This document shows, piece by piece, positions 46,622-59,526 of a stretch of DNA of 64,000 bases (the stretch's first letter is position 1; each line of letters starts with the position of its first letter). A program made the position numbers and the translations under genes. A model generated the notes under the pieces. The model saw nothing but the letters and a program-made list of their open reading frames with translations. It was not told the DNA's origin and did no database searches. Source of the DNA: Sodiomyces alkalinus F11 (lineage: Eukaryota; Ascomycota; Sordariomycetes; Glomerellales; Plectosphaerellaceae). Where the stretch lies: assembly GCF_003711515.1 (NCBI RefSeq), contig NW_021167091.1, positions 618,313 to 682,312 on the forward strand, written 5' to 3'.

Positions 46622-48250
46622 AGATAAGCCCTAAGATATAATAGACGAATAGGAGTAATCTTATTATATTTAATTAATTCCCGATACCGCGATTCCACCT
46701 AGTATTCGCTATATTAATAGCGGTTAATCGATCTTTAAGGCGGACTAAAAGCTATAGCGATTATAGGATAAGACGCTTATAACCGATAAATAATATTAAA
46801 AAGCCCTATCTACGGTTACCGAAAAAGAATAATAGTTCCTACTATTATTAGAATTAAAGCTATAAATAGCCGAGTACTTAGTCTCTACGACTAGGTTACT
46901 ACTATTCCGTGGCCGAATTTAAATACCCGGGTCTATTAAAAAGTCAACGTTATAAGGGAGGATCGTCTAGTTAATTCACGATTTAGTAATTAAAGGGTAC
47001 TCCGGATATAAAAACACTATCGCCTTAGTAGCGCGTCGCTTCTTTTAGCTAAGGATAAATAAAGATATCCGACGATTTATCCGGAACTAGAATATCTACG
47101 GAAAAGGGTATATATAGAGAAATACGAAATAAGGCCTTTTACGCCCCTTCCCGGTACTAAAACGAATACGGAGCGACCTATTAATAGATTTTATAACGGA
47201 CCTACTACTAGCCGGCGAGCAAAAGGCGCGCTACCTTTAGGTTATTATAGACCGTCTAACTAAGGCGGTAATATTAGAAGCGATAAAGATAATAAAAGCC
47301 GAAGCTTACGCGGAATAGTTCTTATACTATTACTTCTGGTTTTACGGAATACCTAGGTCGATTATTAGTGACCGAGGCTTAAACTAGATAAATAGGTTCT
47401 AAAAGTGCTTTTACGAACTCGCACAGATATCGCGTAAGCTTAGTATAGTATATTACCCCTAGACCGATAAAGTAATAAAGCATATAAACTAAGAAGTATA
47501 AGCTTATTTACGAGCCTTTATCTATTATACTTAGGATAACTAGGATCGCCTACTACCCGTAGTATAACTAGCCCTAAATAACCGTAAAAGCTCCGTGATA
47601 GGGTTTAATCCCTTCTTCTTAGAATATAGCTACTACGTTAATCCGATCTAGATAACCGAGGAGCCCCTTTTAGAACCTAGAGTATTAGCGGCCTATAACC
47701 TATTACGCCGCTTATAGGAAATAACCGAGTTTGCCTTGGCCACGATTATATTAATATAGCTTAAAAATAAGGAGTTTACTAACTAATATTATATACCGGC
47801 TAAGCGTTTTCAGGTTAACGATTTAGTTTAGCTATTATTAGCTAACTATTCGACCCCGCGCCTATTATAAAAGCTTAACTAGCTCTATTATAAATACCGA
47901 GTTATAAAGGTAATTAGCCTGTACGTAGTTAAGCTCGCCGTGCTATTATAGATTTACCCTTAATTCCACGTAGACTTATTATGTCGCGCGGGCGATAACC
48001 CCTTTCCGGGATAGGTAGTAGATAACCCTTAACTACCGTCTATTTAAGAAGTAACCGATAACAAAGAATAGGAAATCGAGGAAATCCTTTACGCGAGGAT
48101 AAAAAGGCGAGGTAGGGGATTAAGACGTAAAGTACTCGTATAATAGATAGGATACTATAAGCCTATATAGGAACCTCTAAAACTATTAGCGTAAACGCGG
48201 GTACTTAATAAGTTTAAAGGGAAATTCGGCTTAGTAATAATAAATAATAG
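46622..48250 (+). pseudogene. J pol, second part (integrase and chromodomain)
   Basis: The zinc-binding region of the integrase lies around 46,960-47,120 (LIHDLVIKGYSGYKNT). Its core follows with DFITDLLL near 47,190, SDRG near 47,367 and a degenerate Glu region near 47,480. A chromodomain sits at about 48,063-48,236 (EIEEILYARIKRRGRG ... IGYYKP), with Trp and Gln positions as stops. This is the chromovirus layout. The frame continues from RNase H once the LINE fragment is removed. Confidence 0.8.
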
Positions 48251-49790
48251 CCTATTAAATACTTTCGCGCTATTACGATATAGGAACCGATATATAAGTA
48301 ATTATATCGCGATGATTAAAAACGAGTAAAAGTCGGATTTAGTTTAGGCCGGATAGGCCCCGCGCCTTAGCCACGCTTAATATAAGCCTAGATTAATATC
48401 CTCGGCCTTAAAATCGCTATCCTTAGAATTATCGACTTCCGTAAAAGTCTTACCCTTATCGTCCCGTTATAGGTCGGAGTCTATCTCCTTAACCTTATTA
48501 TTATTTTCGTTATCGCCGTTATCGGGGATTATAACCGCGCTAGCGACGGGTATACTTATAAGCGTAGAAGCCCGCTTACGCTCCGCGTATTATTAGAGTT
48601 CGGAGATTATAATATTAGCGTGACCGAGTATAAGTATCTCCCTAAATAGCCGAGTAAAGTCCCTTAGCTTTATAAGACTAAGGCGTCTAAAGTCTTTATC
48701 TAATAACGTTAACCCCGATAAGGGAGTAAGAGTAATAGGATAGGTATTCTTTTCCGTTATAATATTAGGAGGGACGAAGTCCGAAACTATTACTTTACCT
48801 ATAACCTCGTAAAAAGGAGATAAGGCTAGCTATTCCCTTTTAGTAATAACCTCCTCTAAAGGCGATACGTTTAGTCCCGACGCTATCTCTTCTATAACCT
48901 CTAAGGGAGGAGAAGGGGCTAACACGATTATTATACTAGGAGCCTCCACGGGATATATAGCTATAAGTAATATTGCTATTATTATTTCCTTAGCTATAAG
49001 GGTATCCTAAAACGCCGCGTAGGCATTAAGATACGGTTCCTACTCCTAAAAGAAAAGTTAGCGATACTATCGCGACCTCTTAAGGGGGAGGAAGTCTTAT
49101 AGGGGTATTCTTATTATTATCGCTAATAAGAGTAGCCGTCTTAAATAACCTCTATATATAGCCTTTAAGGTGTATCAGGAGAGGAGTATACCGGTATATC
49201 TTCGTAGAGTATACGTAGTATTTCTTCCCCCGATTAGTCTAGGTATAATAAAGGCGCTTATACTTTTTATCGGCGATATCGCGCGTATAAGGGAGGCACG
49301 GCTTAGTATAAACGCTACTAGGAGGGTGCTTAGGAGGCTAACTACCCGCTAATTTCTTCTTCTTAGGCGGCGGCGAGGGCGATAATATAAACTATTATAC
49401 GGTTAGTATCGCCTTAAGACGTAAAAGCGTTATACCTATATTATCGTCGGCGGCACGCTTACTACTATTATTACCCCTATTATCGCCGGGGGCTAGCGTT
49501 ATCTATAAAAACGATATAAGTTAGCGAAGGGTTCCTAATAAAAAGATTACGAGTAAGAGATAGCTTACCTTAAATAGGGAACTCTTAAACTAACCGAGTA
49601 TCACTATTATTATTTAAGGATAGGCGATATTAGAGAAATTATCGTTATGAAGAACGAGTATATATATAACCGCTATTACTATTATTATTATTATTAAAGG
49701 TAGGGAGGGGAATAAAAGAAAAGAGGGCCTATAAGGAAAACAGGGCCGATACATCTACAGATAGTATCTACGCGAGGGTAGCCTATATTA
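48250..49790 (-). pseudogene. J antisense frame with basic nuclear-signal-like cluster
   Basis: On the minus strand from about 49,790 to 48,250, the sequence reads as an extended protein interrupted almost only by TAG/TAA at Gln/Trp-type positions. Readable blocks in order are: an Asn/Ser-rich start, SSSPPPKKKK-like basic cluster (near 49,365), YTRDIADKKYKRLYYT, YVYSTKIYRYTPLLIHLKGY, a Pro/Val/Glu-rich middle, LTLLDKDFRRLSLIKL-type block, and EDINLGLYQAWLRRGAYP-like end with the stops at Gln. A one-base frame change after IRLPPP (near 49,090) is shared with copy K. I do not recognise the family. Confidence 0.55.
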
Positions 49791-49946
49791 CTATTTCGGG
49801 TATATAAATAAAGGTTAGTAGGCTACCTAAGATTTCTTTAATATTAAGGTAAGGGCGAGGTAAGATAAAGAGACGCGATTATTCCTTGATCACCGCGACG
49901 TAAGGAGGAGCCGAACTACGACGGTAATACGCGGTTATATAACCCC

Positions 49947-49968
49947 AGGAGGGAGAGGAGGGGAATAG
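49947..49968 (+). other. J polypurine tract
   Basis: AGGAGGGAGAGGAGGGGAATAG immediately before the right LTR; K has the same tract before 59,527. Confidence 0.75.
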
Positions 49969-50182
49969 TATTACGGGTTAACCCTGATATAGAGGATCCG
50001 GCTATACTCCGGATCTTCCTGACTACGCGCTTAGTTAATAGACCTATATCGCTAAGTTATCGCTACCTTATAGCTAGCCTAGCGCTATAGACTTTTCTCC
50101 TTTTCCTTCTTCCTTCCTTAGTTCTAGATAATCTATTATTACAACCTTACTTAGTGCCACGACCTATAACCAGTCGTTTATA
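49969..50182 (+). repeat. J right LTR
   Basis: 214 bp, TATTACGGG...GTCGTTTATA, with the same internal GGATCCGG hairpin, followed by CCGAT at 50,183-50,187. Confidence 0.92.
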
Positions 50183-51547
50183 CCGATCTCCCTTATCCTT
50201 TTTATCCTCTATATCTCCACCCTTTACGAAGAGCTTAGAAGGGTCCCTAGAATAATAATAGCAGGTTTTACCGATAATATAAATATTATCGCCTTTAGCA
50301 GGATAGAGGTATAAACACAGCACTATCTTGCCGCCGCGTAATAAGCCTGCTTAGATTAGGAGATAGTAAGTAGTCTATAATTCGAACTAACTAAGTATAT
50401 CTATATCCCCTTTACGAAGTCACGATAACCCTCCTTTACCCTACTCCCCCTTAGCGCTACTTTAATACCGGTAGCGGAAGCGATAAGGCTTTTAGGCGTT
50501 TAGCTTAATAGGAAACTCGACTTCCGGCGATACGCTAAAGAGGTAAAGAGCCGATTAGCTATATAAATATACGCCCTCTTAAGGCTTAGCGCGGTAGTAT
50601 AGGGGTATAGCTTCGCGGACGTAAGAAGACTATATATCGTAGTAGTAAGACTAGTAACGGCCTATTACGCCTCGGCAGTTTATAAGATAAGGGCTAGCCC
50701 CTAGTAAGGCCCTATAACGGCACTTATAGCGATATAGAACCGGTGCCTCTAATTAGTTACCGGAGCCTATAAGGCTACGCCGGTTAGGGTCCTCGAAAAA
50801 AAGACCTTTATCCCCCCCCTTAACCTATACCTCTTAAGCCTAAACGCCTAAAAGATCCTCCGGATGTAAGAAGAAGGGACTAAAGATAAGATATTAGCCG
50901 GAGTATACGCCGTGGCGAGAGCCCTAATAACACCGAACCGGTATTATAAGACCTACGCCGCCCTCGCGTGGATAGCGTAGCTTACCGCCCTAATAACCTA
51001 AGCCGGAACCTCGCCCCCGCGGAAGGCCCTTATAAGGGAATAGGGTTAAACTTAGGCAGAAGTATAGCGGTCCTATACTTACGCCGTAACAGCGCCGGAC
51101 CGGCCCTTAATATAATACTCCGTTAAAAAGTATAAGGAACTCTTTAAGCTACTAAGCTCTACGCTTACCTAAATCCGCACCGAAAAACTAGACCTATAAG
51201 CCTTCCTCGCTAAAGTAAGGGTGCCGGGCTTCCTATTACCGCGGTGCCCCTATAAGGATAGAGGGGCGGAGATAGCGGAGTATATAGTACTTTAGTACTA
51301 AGAGGTAACTAAGGAGCACTATAAGGACCTCTTTAGCGCTATTAGGAGACCGCTTATGACTAAAGGGGACTTATATAACGCCCTAGAATATAATACCGAG
51401 GCAGGGGTAATTATACAGTGGTTCTTATAAAGGAAGAGGCTTAAAGACTTTCGCCTCGCCCTTAAAGTTATAAAAGCCTATAAAGATACCGGGGATAATA
51501 GAGCGGGACCGGAGTAGGGGTAGGGTAGCACGATAGCTAACTAATTA

Positions 51548-51960
51548 TTAAGATAAAGGCCCTATAAGCCGGGACCCTAGTAGTATTAATATAGTATTAT
51601 TACGGTACCGGCTATTATTTATCGTCTTTACCTCCCTCAGAGGCGCTAATACCACTTTCGATATACTTAAGACCCTACTAAGTCTAGTTAGGTAACTAAT
51701 ACCGCTAAGGAGCCGTAATAGGACTAAAGGGGAGCTATTTATAAAGTAATCTAAGATTAGATCCATCTTACCCTCTAAGCGTCTTATCTAATAAGATAAC
51801 TCTTATACCTTTACTAACGTGGTACCGCCACGACTATAATTAGAAGGTAATACCCGGTTTAGGGCCCGGCTAAAAGACTAAGACGCCGTCCTTAGGCGCT
51901 CCTTAGCCTATATTGTATTAATACGGGACTACCACGGCACTAAAGGGAGATACTTATAGT
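51548..51960 (-). pseudogene. Antisense frame in the 3' UTR of LINE I
   Basis: The minus strand is open for 72 codons from an ATG at 51,766 (MDLILDYFINSSPLVLLRLLSGIS...), and the same frame extends upstream through a LEGK motif and Gln-type stops. It matches copies B and F up to about LLSGIS. After that a small insertion shifts the reading, so the C-terminus differs from the ...SEGGNNDKS end in F. Function unknown. Confidence 0.45.
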
Positions 51961-52512
51961 AGCGATACTAGCGCTATTAGCGGCTTTTACCACTATATAC
52001 GCTTAGTAAATATCTATAAGGCGTTATTACTACTTCTTAGTAGCGGGGGGGACATATTAAACTATTAGCTATATTTACCTTAATATATATAAGGCATTAC
52101 TATAGTACTAAGGCGACTTATATTCTTATATAGACGGCGATTAGGAGTATATTAGTAATAGGCCGCGCCTATTCTAATAGTATTAGTATAAGCCTCTACG
52201 TTATCTGGATATATACCTAGGCGCTTACTATAACGAATATAACTACCCTAGGTTAGCACTACGATACTACCCCGATACTACTAGGGCCTATATACGGTAT
52301 AATACGAACTACGCCGTGTTTATAGCGGCCATTATTATTATTAGTATTATTATTATTAGGGGATAGTATCTATAACTATTAGCACGCTACTACTAAAGCA
52401 CCGCTACGCTATAAAAGAACTTATATTATACTACCACTATAGATTACTTATTTATATATATAAATCGATACTATACTACCTAGTTAACCCTATAGTACTA
52501 CGCTACCACGAC

Positions 52513-52517
52513 GCTAC
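52513..52517. repeat. Target-site duplication of K, left (GCTAC)
   Basis: GCTAC before the left LTR of K; repeated at 59,741-59,745. Confidence 0.88.
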
Positions 52518-52731
52518 TATTACGGGTTAACCCCGATATAGAGGATCCGGCTATACTCCGGATCTTCCTGACTACGCGCTTAGTTAACGAACCTATATCG
52601 CTAAGTTATCGCTACCTTATAGCCAGCCTAGCGCTATAGACTTTTCTCCTTTTCCTTCTTCCTTCCTTAGTTCTAGATAATTTATTATTACGACCTTACC
52701 TAGTGCTACGACCTATGACTAGTCGTTTATA
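52518..52731 (+). repeat. K left LTR
   Basis: 214 bp, TATTACGGG...GTCGTTTATA, no indels relative to the other three LTRs of the family. Contains the GGATCCGG/CCGGATC hairpin. Confidence 0.92.
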
Positions 52732-52749
52732 TATCTAGAACTTAGCGAT

Positions 52750-54110
52750 ACCCACGCGCTACGCTAGCGATAGATTAGAATCCTAACGCTACCGCCTAGT
52801 AACCTGTTAGAATCGAATAGATTATAGAGTGGATAAATTAACGGTTCGAAGAAAACGACCGAGCCCTAAACGTAAGGCTAGGCCCTCTCTATAAATAATA
52901 TACCGATATTAACTCGAGGCTCGCTCTGATATAAGAATACTACTCGGAAATACGCTAGTTTATAGACTAATAACGCGCGAGAGAAGAAGCCGACGAGCGA
53001 TAACGCTAGTTAGTCGAATAGCTTATAGCCTGGCTCCTAGGATCGCCTGCCCCGTAGAACCTAACGCTGCTTAACCTAAATATCCTAGCTCCCTTATAGA
53101 CCCCGATAATCCTTATACTAGTAGAGTCTATCCTATTACCGGTTTTATTGCCTACGCTATAGCTAATAATAATAATAGTCGCCCCGACCTCGACGGCGAT
53201 ACCCCGTAAGACCGTCGATAGCCCGGCAAAGTTCTTAGGTAAGCGAGTATACTATAGCGCGTAGGCCTACGTGATATAGTAGAAGCTTATAATTGATAGC
53301 GACTTATTTTAGAATAATATACGAGCTTAGTATATAATCTATAATTACTTAGGGCCTAAAGTATAATAGGTCGTATCGGCTTTCTATAAAAGAGACGGGC
53401 CGGGTAAGCTTATAGATCCTAACGACTTTATAGCGTATCTTAATCGCACTTACCTTAACCCCACGGAATAATCACGGGCTGCCTAAGCCTTACGCACAAT
53501 TCGTTAATAAACCGATAAGTCGTTTACCGCCTTTCTGCCCCGTTTTAAAAGATAGATCGCCCTTACGGGTAATACCGAATAGGAAACTACCGTATAGATC
53601 TTATTCCTTAAAGGAGCGATTACTTCGCGACTTAGGGATAAACTTATCTCCGCCCGAATCCCTACTAACCACTATACTATATAGGTTAACGGCGTGTAAG
53701 AGATCGCTAGGAAACTCGAAGGCTACTAATTCGAATAGAACTACGATAAATAAGCTTAAGACTATATAACCGCGAAGAAGGATACCGACGGCGACACGAA
53801 AATAGGCGGAGTAAACCATGTTAGCGATAGGAAGGCGAAGTAAAAGACTCGGATATACTATAACTATAATAAAAAGGGGTATATTACTCGGAACTATAAG
53901 AAGCTAAAGGAAAACTAAGATATAGTCCGAAAGGTTAAGAAGACTCGTACGAAAGATCGCGATAAGAGCGGGGACGAGTCGACTAGCGAGGACGACTCGG
54001 AAAAAGAGTAGCTTTAACGCGAAAACAGCCGTTAAAGCCGATAGCCGCGATACGGCGGGAGTAAGAGGCGTTTAAAGTATATACTAGTAGTAACCCGGCG
54101 CTTATAGTAG
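52750..54110 (+). pseudogene. K gag, RIP-destroyed
   Basis: Same layout as J gag. The knuckle at 53,856-53,897 reads Y-YN-Y-NKKG-Y-ITRN-Y. It is followed by a Lys/Asp/Ser-rich acidic-basic stretch (DKSGDESTSEDDSEKE near 53,960-54,010). No start can be fixed. Confidence 0.75.
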
Positions 54111-57100
54111 CTAAAATAAATAAACGGCGTATCCTCGCCCTTATTAATATTAGTTATAACTATTATACCGCTATAAGTAAATAGTTTACCTAAAGACTCT
54201 AATTACCGTTAATTAATAAGACGAATCGACTACTAAATAGTTTCTCGGAAGCTATTAGGACTATTAATAGCGCGGGGATCGCTATTTATAAGCTCGAGAT
54301 TAGCGGTTACCCGTAAAGGATATTCGTTTATATAGTGCCCGGGCTTAACTAAGACGTATTCCTCGGGAAGCCCTGGATAGAATAAAATAATATAACGTAC
54401 TACGCTAAAGATAAACGGCTTTACTACGGAGTAGCCGGATTAAATATACGACTTTATCACGAAAAGCAACCTACCAGAGTATAAGCTATCCGCGACGCCT
54501 ATTTAGTTACGGGATCTATATTCGCGGGTATAATTCGACGACTATAACGGAAGGGTAAGGAAGTCTTAATCCAGGGAGTAAGCCTAAAGCATATCGAAAA
54601 AGCGTTATATAAGAAATAACTAGTAGACCCGAAGGACTTTATACCCGAAGAGTTACTACGAGAATTCGGCGACCTATTCACGCCTGATAAGGCTAATTAA
54701 TTACCGTTATACTAATTAGGAGTCGATTACGAGGTAAACCTTATACCCGGAAGCGACGGTAAGGAACTATCGCTTCCTTAAGGGCCGCTCTATAATATAT
54801 TAAGAGAAGAACTCTTAGTATGACGGACAATACTTACCGACCTAATAGATAAAGGATTTATCCGTGCTAGTAGTTTAGAAGCCGCGGCTCCTATCCTCTT
54901 TATAAGAAAGCTAGGCGGAGGACTTTAATTTTATTATAATTATCGAGCGTTAAACGCGATTACTACATAAGATTATTACTTATTTCCCCTAATCGCCGAG
55001 ACGCTATAGAACCTAAGCTAAGTAAAGTGGTTTACGAAGCTTAATATAATCGCCGCCTTCTATAAGATTAGGATAGCCTTAGGACACGAATATAAGACCG
55101 CGTTCCGGACTCGGTTTAGGCTTTTCGAATAGCTTATCTACCTATTCGGCCTAAGTAAGGCTCCCGTGACTTTCTAGTAATATATTAATAAGACACTATA
55201 GCGCTTCCTAGACGACTTTATTACCGCTTATATCGACGATATCCTAGTCTACTCTAATAGAAGTCGGGCCGATTATAAGGTAAAGGTAAAGTAGGTACTC
55301 GCGTACTCGCGGACGCCGGCTTAAACCTAAACCCGTTAAAGTGCGAGTTTAGCGTGAAGACCGTGAAGTACCTAGCATTTATAATTACCGCGGAGAAAAG
55401 CATATTTTACGACCTAGAGAAGTTATAAGCTATTCGCGAGTAGGAAGCGCCTATAACGGTTAAGTGCGTGCAAAGCTTCCTAGGATTTATAAATTATTAC
55501 CGAATCTTTATTAAGGATATTTCGGGGATCTTAGCCCCGTTAATAGCACTAACTAAGAAAGACTATACCTTTCGATAAAGTCCCGAGGAAGAAGCGGCCT
55601 TTCGCGAATTAAAGGCGAGGTTCTAAGAAGGACTAATACTATAATAGTAGGACCTAGTAAATAAGATATTTATTAAGACGGACTACTCGGGGTTTACCCT
55701 CGGGGGTAGCTTAACGTAAGAAAACGCGGACGGAAATCGCTATATAGTCGTATACTACTCTCGTAAACTTAATAAAGCGGAATATAACTACTTAATCCAC
55801 GATAAGGAAATACTAGCGATTATAAGTTATTTAATAATATAGCGGGCTAAGCTTATTAGTTATAGGTAGTTTATAGTCCTCTCCGACTATAAGGCCCTTA
55901 AATACTTTATAATAAAGCGAACGCTTACTAAGCGATAAAGCCGATAGGCCGGTAAGCTTATATAGTTCGACTTTATACTTAAGTATTAGAAGGGAAAGGA
56001 TATTATAATAGCGGACGCCCTTTTATATTAAGAGTAAGATATACCCTAAAGTATAACGGACGAATAGGAATAATCTTATTATATTTAATTAATTCCCGAT
56101 ACCGCGATTCTACCTAGTATTCGCTTTATTAATACCGGTTAATTAATCTTCGAGGCGGACTAAAAGCTATAGCGATTATAGGATAAGACACTTACGACTA
56201 ATAAATAATATCGAGGAGCCTTATCTACGGTCGCTAAAAAAGAATAATAGTTCCTACTATTATTAGAATTAAAGCTATAAATAGCCGAGTACTTAGTCTC
56301 TACGACTAGGTTATTATTATTCCGCGACCGAATTTAGGTGCCCGGGTCTATAAAAGGGTCGATATTATAAGGGAGGATTATCTAGTTAATTCACGATCTA
56401 GTAATTAGAGGATACCCCGGACACGAAAACACTATCGCCTTAGTAGCGCGTCGCTTCTTCTAGCCGAGGATAAATAAGGATATCCGACGATTTATCCAGA
56501 ACTATAATATCTACGGAAGGGGGTATATATAGAGAAATACGAAATAAGGCCTTTTACGTCCCCTCCCGGTACTAGAACGAATACTAAGCAACCTATCGAT
56601 GGATTTTATAACGGACCTACTACTAGCCGCCGAGAAAAAGGCGCGCTACCTCTAGGTTATTATAGACCGTCTAACTAAGGCGGTAATATTAGAAGCGATA
56701 AAGATAATAAAAGCCGAAGCTTACGCGGAATAGTTCCTATACTATTATTTCCGGTTCCACGGAATACCTAGGTTAATTATTAGCGACTAAGTCTTAAACT
56801 AGATAAGTAGGTTCTAAAAGCACTTTTACGAGCTTACACGGATATCGCGTAAGCTTAGTATAGTATACTACCCCTAGACTAATAGAGTAATAGAGCGTAT
56901 AAACTAAGAAGTGTAAGCTTATTTATAAGCCTTTATCTATTACGCTTAGGACGACTAGGATCGCCTACTACCCGTAGTATAACTAGCCCTAAATAACCGT
57001 AAGAGCTCAGCGATAGGGTTTAGTCCCTTCTTCTTAGAGTATAGCTACCACGTCGATCCGATCTAGATAACCGAAAAGCCCCTATTAGAACCTAAAGTAT

Positions 57101-57655
57101 TAACGGCCTATAACCTACTACGCCGCTTATAGGAAACGACCGAGTTCGCCTAGGCCGTGATTATATTGACGTAGCTTAGGAATAAGGAGTCTGCTAACTA
57201 ATATTATATACCGGCTAAGCGTTTTAAGGTTAACGACTTAGTCTAGCTATTATTAGCTAACTATTCGACTCTGCGACTATCGTGAAAGCTTAACTAGCTC
57301 TATCGTAAATACCGAGTTATAAAGGTAATTAGCCTATACATAGTCGAGCTTACCGTGCTATTATAGATCTACCCTTAATTCCACGTAGACTTATTACGTC
57401 GCGCGGGCGATAACCCCCTTCCGGGATAGGTAGTAGACGACCCTTAACCACCGCTTATTCGAGAAGTAATTAATAGTAAAGAATAAGAGGTCGAGGAAAT
57501 CCTTTACGCAAGGACGAAAAGGCGAGGCAGGGGATTAAGACGTAAAGTACTAGTACGATAGGTAGAATACTATAAGCCTATATAAGAACCTCTAGAACTA
57601 TTAGCGTAAACACGGGTACTCGATGAGTTCGAAGGGAAATTCGGCTTAGTAATAA
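54110..57655 (+). pseudogene. K pol (PR-RT-RNase H-IN-chromodomain)
   Basis: The reverse-transcriptase box YIDDILVYS is intact at 55,229-55,255. IPEELLREFGDLF lies near 54,645; RNase H is at about 55,550-56,020; integrase at about 56,090-57,400; chromodomain at about 57,485-57,650 (EEILYARTKRRGRG). Unlike J, pol is not interrupted by an insertion, so it gives the cleaner view of the family. Stops are nearly all TAG/TAA at Gln and Trp positions, plus a small frame change near 55,300. Confidence 0.85.
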
Positions 57656-59340
57656 CGAATAATAGCCTATTAAACACCTATGCGCTATCACAATATAGGA
57701 ACCGATATATAAGCGATCGTATCGCGATAATTAGAAAGGAGTAAGAGTCGGATTTAGTTTAGGCCGGATAGGCCCCGCGCCTTAGCCACGCTTAATATAA
57801 GCCTAGATCGATATCCTTAGCCTTAAAATCGCTATCCTCGGGATTATCGACTTCCGTAAAAGTCTTACCCTTATCGCCCCGCTATAGGTCGGAGTCTATC
57901 TTCTTAACCTTATCGTTATCTTCGTTATCGCCGTTATCGGGGATTATAACCGCGTTAGCGATAGTTATACCTATAAGCGTAAAAGCCCGCCTATACTCCG
58001 CGTATTATTAGAATTTAGAGATTATAACGTTAGCGTGACCGAGTATAAGTATCTCCCTAAATAGCCGAGTATACTCCCTTACCTCTATAAGACTAAGGCG
58101 TCTAAAGTCTTTATCCGATAACGTTAACCCCGATAAGGGAGTAGGAGTAATAGGATAGGCGTTCTTTTCCGCTACGATATTAAGAGGGACCGGGCCCGAA
58201 ACTATTACCTTACCTATAACCTTATAAGGAGGAGATAAGGCTAGCTATTCCGCCCTAATAGCGACCTCCTCTAAAGGCGATACGTCTAGTCCTAATGCTA
58301 TCTCTTCTACGACCTCTAAGGGAGGAGAAAAGACTATTATAACTACCTCGTTAGCGACCTCTATTACCGGAGGAAGTAAGGCTGGTTTAGCTACCTTATT
58401 AACGACCTTAGGAAGAGGCAGCGAGGCTAATTACGGTGCTACTGCTTCTTAGACCTCCTAAGGAGGAGAAGGGGCTAGCGCGATTACCGTGCCGGGAGCC
58501 TCCGCGGGATATATAGCTATAGGTGATATCGCCGTTATCGCTTCCTTAGCTATAAGGGTATCCTGGAATGCCGCGTAGGCGTTAAGATACGGTTCTTACT
58601 CCTAGAAGAAGAGTTAGCGATACTATCACGACCTTTTAGGGGGGAGGAAGTCTTATAGGAGCGTTCTTATTATCGTCGCTAATAAAGGTAGCCGTCTCGA
58701 ATAAGCTCTACGCGTGGCCTTTAATATACGCTAGGAGAGGAGTATACCGGTATATCTTTATAGAGTATATATAGTATTTCTTCTCCCGATTAGTCTAGCT
58801 ACGATAGAGGCGCTTATATTTCCTATTAGCGATATCGCGCGTGTAAAGGAGGTATAGCTCGGCACGAACGCTACCGGGAGGTTATTTAGGAGGCCGATTA
58901 CCCGCCGATTTCTTCTTTTTAGGCGGCGGCGAGGACGATAACGCGAACTATTATACGGTTAGTATCGCCTTAAGATATAAGAGCGTTATACCTAGATCGT
59001 GGTCGGCGGCACGCTTACTACTATTATTACCCTTAATATCGCCGGGGGCTAACGCCGTTTATAAAAACGATATAAGTTAGTAAAGGGTTCTTAATAAAAA
59101 GATCGCGAGCGAGAGACGGCTTACCTTAGACGGGGAACTCTTAAATTAGCCGAGTATTACTATTATTATCTAAGGACGGGCGATATTAAAGGAATCGTCG
59201 CTATAAGGAAGAAGAGTATATACGTAACCGCTATTACTATTATTATTATTACTAAAGGTGGGGAGGGGAACGGAGGAAAAGAGGGCTTACGAGGAAAACG
59301 GGGCAGATATATCTACGGATAGTATCTACGCGAGGGTGGC
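57655..59340 (-). pseudogene. K antisense frame, about 560 codons, unidentified
   Basis: Opposite to pol, between the chromodomain and the right LTR. Order from 59,340 downward: Asn/Ser-rich lead (TFSNNNNSNSGYVYTLLPYSDD), SLAIFLLRTLY, ALAPGDIKGNNSSKRAADHD, the basic cluster SSSPPPKKKKSAG (near 58,920), YTRDIANRKYKRLYR, IYSIKIYRYTPLLAYIKGHA, then after a one-base frame change YLNAYAAF, LIAKEAITAIS, a Pro/Val/Glu-rich low-complexity middle, LTLSDKDFRRLSLIEV and DIDLGLY. Stops sit at Gln/Trp-type codons. The PPPKKKK cluster resembles a nuclear localisation signal. The 141-bp segment absent from J is 47 codons. I recognise no known domain. Confidence 0.58.
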
Positions 59341-59526
59341 CTATATTACTATTTCGGGTATATAAATAAAGGTTAGCAGGCTACCTAAGATTTCTTTAAT
59401 ATCGAGGTAAGGACGAGGTAAGATAAAGAGACGCGACTATTCCTTTATCACCGCGACGTGAAGAGGAGCCGAACCACGACAGTAACGCGTGGGTATATAA
59501 CCTCCGGAGGGAGAGGAGGGGGATAG

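Larger units (their letters stand above)
41753..50182 (+). mobile_element. Gypsy-2 copy J: chromovirus with 214-bp LTRs
   Basis: 8,430 bp; 7,082 bp without the LINE-like insertion inside it. LTRs at 41,753-41,966 and 49,969-50,182, polypurine tract just before the right LTR, 5-bp target duplication. Internal order is gag, protease, reverse transcriptase, RNase H, integrase, chromodomain, antisense frame. It is inserted in ORF2 of LINE I and disrupted by a 1.3-kb fragment of another LINE at 45,274. Both J and the LINE around it are strongly RIP-mutated. Confidence 0.92.
50183..52517 (+). mobile_element. LINE copy I, second piece
   Basis: Begins with the second CCGAT, then CTCCCTTATCC, the exact continuation of the ORF2 interrupted at 41,752. 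It contains the GFTDN-type reverse-transcriptase box near 50,262 (reading GFTDNINIIAF), the ORF2 C-terminus to about 51,500 and most of the 3' UTR. It is interrupted again at 52,517 by copy K (GCTAC duplicated). Confidence 0.9.

Noticed and set aside
49170..49352. 60-residue plus-strand frame near the end of J
   Set aside because: It is the reverse side of the better supported minus-strand antisense frame.
53601..53819. 72-residue minus-strand frame in K gag
   Set aside because: A shadow of gag; not conserved in J, and lies opposite the Gag region before the zinc knuckle.
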